Source: Actinomycetota bacterium (lineage in GTDB: Bacteria; Actinomycetota; Actinomycetes; S36-B12; UBA10799). From it: DNA of 8,508 nucleotides. The stretch spans positions 1,208 through 9,715 of the forward strand of contig DMNR01000154.1 of NCBI GenBank assembly GCA_003452655.1. The letters run 5' to 3'. Shown piece by piece: positions 6,058 to 8,508 of this stretch. Below the pieces are notes generated by a model. That model had not been told where the DNA came from. It searched no databases and was given only the letters and a program-made list of their open reading frames with translations. Each line of letters begins with the position of its first letter. Position 1 is the stretch's first letter. Both the position numbers and the translations under genes were made by a program.

Positions 6058-6681
6058 ATGAAGAGAGTGCGGGTTGTCACCGTGCTTTCGGTGTCGGGTG
6101 TCCTGGCCGCCGGTGCCGTTGCGACCGTGGTGAATACCTCGATACTCGGAGCAGTCACCGCGGGATCCGAGAGCTCCAGCGAATCGCTGCGCGCAGCGGA
6201 GGAAGTTGTCGACCCGGCAAGCGTCACCCCAGAACAGGCAGCCGCCGCGCTGCGGGCGACTGCCCAACAGAACAGGTCAGTTGCGGTTTCCACCTCGAAG
6301 TCGCGAGCAGGCTCGATTCCTGCCGTGAGCGTTGCGAACTCTGGGACTTTGTCAATGGCGGGCAATAGCAGTGCCGCGAGTTCGGGTATGCCGGAGCCGA
6401 CGGTTGGTGCGGGAACCGGTTCCGCATCCGCGGCAAGTAAGCCCAGCGACGAGAACTCCAACCTGGGCACACCATCGGCACCGCCGACACCCAAACCGTC
6501 GGAGTCGGAGTCACCCTCAGCAAGCGTGACACCCTCGCCAAGCCCGACACCGTCATCAAGTGATTCAGCATCACCGAGTGTCTCGGTGTCGCCCAGCGAA
6601 TCCGGCTCGTCGAGCCCATCACCGTCGGCGAGTCCGTCAAGTTCAACTGGCGCTTCGGAGTCGAGCTCGACTCAGCCGTAG
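6058..6681 (+). CDS. Small exported or membrane-anchored protein with Ser/Pro-rich low-complexity tail
   Basis: A 207-residue protein of unknown function. The N-terminus MKRVRVVTVLSVSGVLAAG is a basic cluster plus a hydrophobic segment (about 6-33), a Sec signal or uncleaved anchor. A possible signal peptidase site is VTA/G at 33-36. Residues 38-70 are polar and likely helical (EEVVDPASVTPEQAAAALRA). From about 75 the chain is Ser/Thr/Ala/Gly-rich, and from about 138 it is almost only Ser, Pro, Thr, Glu and Ala in PSxS/SPSP patterns. The tail therefore is probably disordered, wall-spanning and possibly O-mannosylated (inference). No Cys, lipobox, LPXTG or enzymatic motif. The AGGAGG at 6047-6052 fixes the start. 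It is divergent from the response-regulator operon, so it may be controlled by it or be part of its signal. It converges on the NuoD-like gene with 15 bases between stops. Confidence 0.85.
   Translation: MKRVRVVTVLSVSGVLAAGAVATVVNTSILGAVTAGSESSSESLRAAEEVVDPASVTPEQAAAALRATAQQNRSVAVSTSKSRAGSIPAVSVANSGTLSMAGNSSAASSGMPEPTVGAGTGSASAASKPSDENSNLGTPSAPPTPKPSESESPSASVTPSPSPTPSSSDSASPSVSVSPSESGSSSPSPSASPSSSTGASESSSTQP
6658..6673. repeat. 16-bp perfect palindrome at the 3' end of the secreted-protein gene
   Basis: GAGTCGAGCTCGACTC is its own reverse complement; as RNA it would form a 6-bp stem with an AGCT loop. It ends 5 bases before the stop codon TAG (6679-6681) and 23 bases before the stop of the convergent NuoD-like gene. 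There is no T-tract, so it is not a classical terminator. It may simply reflect repetitive Ser codons. Confidence 0.4.
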
Positions 6682-6696
6682 CAAGCCGATCTGCAA

Positions 6697-7854
6697 CTAC
6701 TTCCCGAGATCCCCGGCGACAATCAGAAACGACATCACCGCGAGCGGCAGCTGCGCGAGTTTTGTCCCCGCCAGCACCTGGCTTGATGCCTGAGCGTTGG
6801 CAAACGAGGCAGTTCGTAACTTGAGGCGGTAAGACATGGGCCCGCCGCGAGAGACCAGGAACCAGCCATTGATACCCGTTGGGTTCTCGGTCCAGCCGTA
6901 GCCGCTTCCTTCCGGTACTCGAAGAGAGCGCGGCAGTCGCACATTCACGGGCTCGGCGCCGGGCGCGGACGATAGCTCGTTCGACGCAGCCTCCAGGCAT
7001 CGCAGCGAGACAGCTAACTCCTCGGCGAGGACTTCGAATCTCGCCTGCGCGTCTGCGGAAGTTCGGGTCACCCGAACCAGCGTTCCTGCCTCAGCTAGCT
7101 CCGCGTAATTCAGGTAGGGGTCGTCGAATCTCAGGTCCAGTGCAAGTCCACTGGCGCGGGCGAGCGGCCCCGAAACTCCGAAGCTCGTTGCCACTTCACG
7201 CGGCAGGATTCCAATCCCTGCCAGCACCGAACAAGTCGAGATCCAGTCAAGCAGGCGATCTGCGAGCCCTGAACTTTCGGCGGCACGGCGGCGCAGCTGT
7301 TCCGGCCAGTCGGCAGGTGTGTCCTCTCGAACTCCACCTGGGACGACGAGCATCGGATGCAGGCGGCCGCCGCTGAGCGCTTCGTGGAGCCGGACCAGCG
7401 ATTCCTTCGCATGGCGACATTCGTCGCGCAGGGCTATGGCAGCTGAATGGTCGTCGGCAAGTTCGCCGATCGTCTCGCCAAGCCAGCGCAGGTGATGAAT
7501 CGCGCGGTTCAATTCCGCCATCGCAGTGCGGATCCAGGTGGCCCGCTGAGGAACCGTCATTCCGGACATCGCCTCGATCGTCAACGCGAGTCCCAACTCC
7601 GAGCCGAACGCGCTGTGCCAATCGTGGCGGTCTGCGAGCATCAGGGCCTGCCGATAGTCCCGTGACTCGAAGAGCTTCTCGACACCGCGATGAAGTGGCG
7701 CAACGAGAGGTTCGGCTGTTGCGATGACGGCGTCTTCTCCGTCTCCTTGAATGCCCAACTGCCACTGGATCGGACCGTGGACTGCGGGGTGCTGGCTACC
7801 GGCGTCGAGGGTCCAGCTCAGGGTACGAATTTGGCCGGAGTTGTCGATCTGCAC
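6697..7854 (-). CDS. Stand-alone NuoD-like protein (complex I 49-kDa / [NiFe]-hydrogenase large-subunit superfamily)
   Basis: A 385-residue homologue of NADH-quinone oxidoreductase subunit D, found with no other nuo gene in the window. Superfamily landmarks are GSQHPAVHG (19-27; NuoD has GPQHPSTHG), LHRGVEKL (54-61), ADRHDWHS (74-81; NuoD usually DRxDY), a helix with AELNRAIHHLRWLG (113-126), SGPLARASGLALDLR (228-242) and a C-terminus FLIVAGDLGK aligning with the family's final strand. The only Cys residues are 146, 208 and 286, so both hydrogenase CxxC nickel motifs are absent, as in NuoD. The conserved quinone-site Tyr seems replaced by Trp79, while both loop His residues (22, 26) remain. 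Proton-pumping activity alone is not expected; the real role is unknown. An in-frame stop lies two codons upstream of GTG 7854, which is therefore the earliest possible start. No clear Shine-Dalgarno was seen. It is divergent from the DUF2520 gene (43 bases). Confidence 0.85.
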   Translation of the reverse strand: MQIDNSGQIRTLSWTLDAGSQHPAVHGPIQWQLGIQGDGEDAVIATAEPLVAPLHRGVEKLFESRDYRQALMLADRHDWHSAFGSELGLALTIEAMSGMTVPQRATWIRTAMAELNRAIHHLRWLGETIGELADDHSAAIALRDECRHAKESLVRLHEALSGGRLHPMLVVPGGVREDTPADWPEQLRRRAAESSGLADRLLDWISTCSVLAGIGILPREVATSFGVSGPLARASGLALDLRFDDPYLNYAELAEAGTLVRVTRTSADAQARFEVLAEELAVSLRCLEAASNELSSAPGAEPVNVRLPRSLRVPEGSGYGWTENPTGINGWFLVSRGGPMSYRLKLRTASFANAQASSQVLAGTKLAQLPLAVMSFLIVAGDLGK

Positions 7855-7885
7855 AGGTCACACGGTAACGAGGGCGTCCGAGTCC

Positions 7886-7891
7886 TAGGCT
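7886..7891 (+). promoter_or_regulatory. Candidate -10 element (TAGGCT) for leaderless DUF2520 transcript
   Basis: TAGGCT ends exactly 6 bases before GTG 7898 and no ribosome site precedes that GTG. It is the third TAGNCT-N6-GTG arrangement in the window. It overlaps the palindrome CCTAGG (7884-7889). The divergent gap 7855-7897 is only 43 bases, leaving little room for a leader. Confidence 0.5.
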
Positions 7892-7897
7892 GCCCTG

Positions 7898-8508
7898 GTG
7901 AGCAAGTCGCAGGAGGAAGCGCCAAGCGGTGCCCCCACTGCGCCCGCTGCACCCCGTTTGTCGGTGGGGGTCATCGGAACTGGTCGCGCGGGCAGCGTTC
8001 TTGGAGCCGCCCTCGCGCGTGCTGGGCACAAGGTGGTTGCGGCATACGGTGTCAGCGATCTGAGCCGATTGCGTGCGGAGGCACTATTGCCGGACGTTCC
8101 GCTGGTGACGCCGGAGGAAGTGCTCGCCCAAGCGGATCTCGTGTTGATCACAGTCCCCGACGACGTACTCGCCGAACTCGTCGCCGGGTTGAGCGCGACC
8201 AAAGCATTTCGCGCGGGGCAATTCATTGCTCACGCCAGTGGGCGCTACGGCATTGAGGTCCTAGTCCCTGCTAGTCGGGCAGGAGCCCTGCCCCTCGCGC
8301 TTCACCCCGCAATGACGCTCACCGGCACCAGCCTTGATCTTGAGCGGATCTCCGGAGCACCGTTTGGTGTGACGGCGCCGGATGAACTGCGACCGGTCGC
8401 CGAGGCTCTCGTCGTCGAGATGGGCGGTGATCCGGTGTGGGTTCCAGAGGAGCATCGTGCGCTGTATCACGCGGCGTTGGCGAACGGTGCGAACCACCTC
8501 GTCACGTT
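7898..8508 (+). CDS. Rossmann-fold and DUF2520 domain protein, 3'-truncated by window edge
   Basis: The frame is open from GTG 7898 to the window end, giving 203 complete residues. After a 20-residue Ala/Pro-rich, probably disordered leader comes LSVGVIGTGRAGSVLGAALA, a dinucleotide-binding Rossmann strand-loop-helix with GTGRAG (27-32), then the strand VLITVPDDVL (82-91). The DUF2520 part starts near LHPAMTLTG (135-143) and continues with FGVTA, EMGGDPVWVPEEHRALYHAALANGANHLVT. The architecture resembles F420/NADP-dependent and 6-phosphogluconate dehydrogenase-like folds, but the reaction is not established to my knowledge. In many actinobacteria this gene lies just before panC, so a role near pantothenate synthesis is guessed from context. 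An AGGAGG at 7911-7916 lies inside the coding region with no in-frame start at proper distance. The low-complexity leader leaves TTG 7958 or GTG 7964 as alternative starts. Confidence 0.88.
   Translation, partial: MSKSQEEAPSGAPTAPAAPRLSVGVIGTGRAGSVLGAALARAGHKVVAAYGVSDLSRLRAEALLPDVPLVTPEEVLAQADLVLITVPDDVLAELVAGLSATKAFRAGQFIAHASGRYGIEVLVPASRAGALPLALHPAMTLTGTSLDLERISGAPFGVTAPDELRPVAEALVVEMGGDPVWVPEEHRALYHAALANGANHLVT

Noticed and set aside
6697..7854. Assignment as a true [NiFe]-hydrogenase large subunit
   Set aside because: Both CxxC nickel-binding motifs are absent and no small subunit or maturation gene is nearby; the sequence fits the NuoD branch better.
7911..7931. AGGAGG 7911-7916 followed by GTG 7929 as an alternative start for the DUF2520 protein
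   Set aside because: GTG 7929 is out of frame with the Rossmann domain and leads to a short meaningless peptide.
7690..8256. A 188-codon plus-strand open frame spanning the NuoD-like/DUF2520 divergent region
   Set aside because: It overlaps the two recognised genes in a wrong frame and its translation is Arg/Gly-rich without any fold signature.

Overview
The window looks like a chromosomal segment of a moderately high-GC member of the Actinomycetota. The pointers are G/C-biased third codon positions, frequent GTG starts, the gene order folP-folB-folK followed by a DUF3180 membrane protein, and a Rossmann/DUF2520 protein of the kind that often sits beside panC in that phylum. I cannot place it below phylum level. 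I see no rRNA, tRNA, CRISPR array, insertion sequence, phage gene or plasmid gene.

Layout. At 1-2143 (+) lies the end of a folate operon: dihydropteroate synthase (folP, 5' end outside the window), dihydroneopterin aldolase (folB) and HPPK (folK), joined by overlapping stop and start codons, then a four-helix DUF3180 protein. At 2151-3308 (-) a flavin split-barrel (PPOX-like) protein lies upstream of a cyclophilin lipoprotein, probably in one operon. At 3384-3662 (+) is a 92-residue protein that I know only as a conserved-looking actinobacterial hypothetical. At 3659-5821 (-) is an OmpR-type response regulator followed by its sensor histidine kinase. Divergent from the regulator, at 6058-6681 (+), is a small exported or anchored protein with a Ser/Pro-rich tail, a candidate target of the two-component system. 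At 6697-7854 (-) is a stand-alone NuoD-like protein (complex I 49-kDa / hydrogenase large-subunit superfamily) without metal-binding CxxC motifs. At 7898-8508 (+) is the start of a Rossmann-fold/DUF2520 protein cut off by the window end.

How it fits together. The folate genes make dihydropteroate from dihydroneopterin. The two-component pair would sense something outside the membrane and act on DNA, most simply in the 236-bp divergent intergenic region, which carries TGGG(G)TT direct repeats and a 10-bp palindrome. The flavin protein, cyclophilin, small hypothetical and NuoD-like genes have no evident common pathway.

The most interesting signals are as follows. (1) Three separate plus-strand genes start with GTG placed exactly six bases after a TAGNCT hexamer, the geometry of leaderless transcription; in one case the hexamer is built on the folK stop codon. 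(2) An orphan NuoD homologue keeps the HxxxH loop but appears to have Trp where complex I has its quinone-contacting Tyr. (3) Three convergent gene pairs are packed so tightly (7-bp gap, 4-bp CTAG stop-stop overlap, 15-bp gap) that no intergenic terminator fits. I did not find a clear new multi-gene system.
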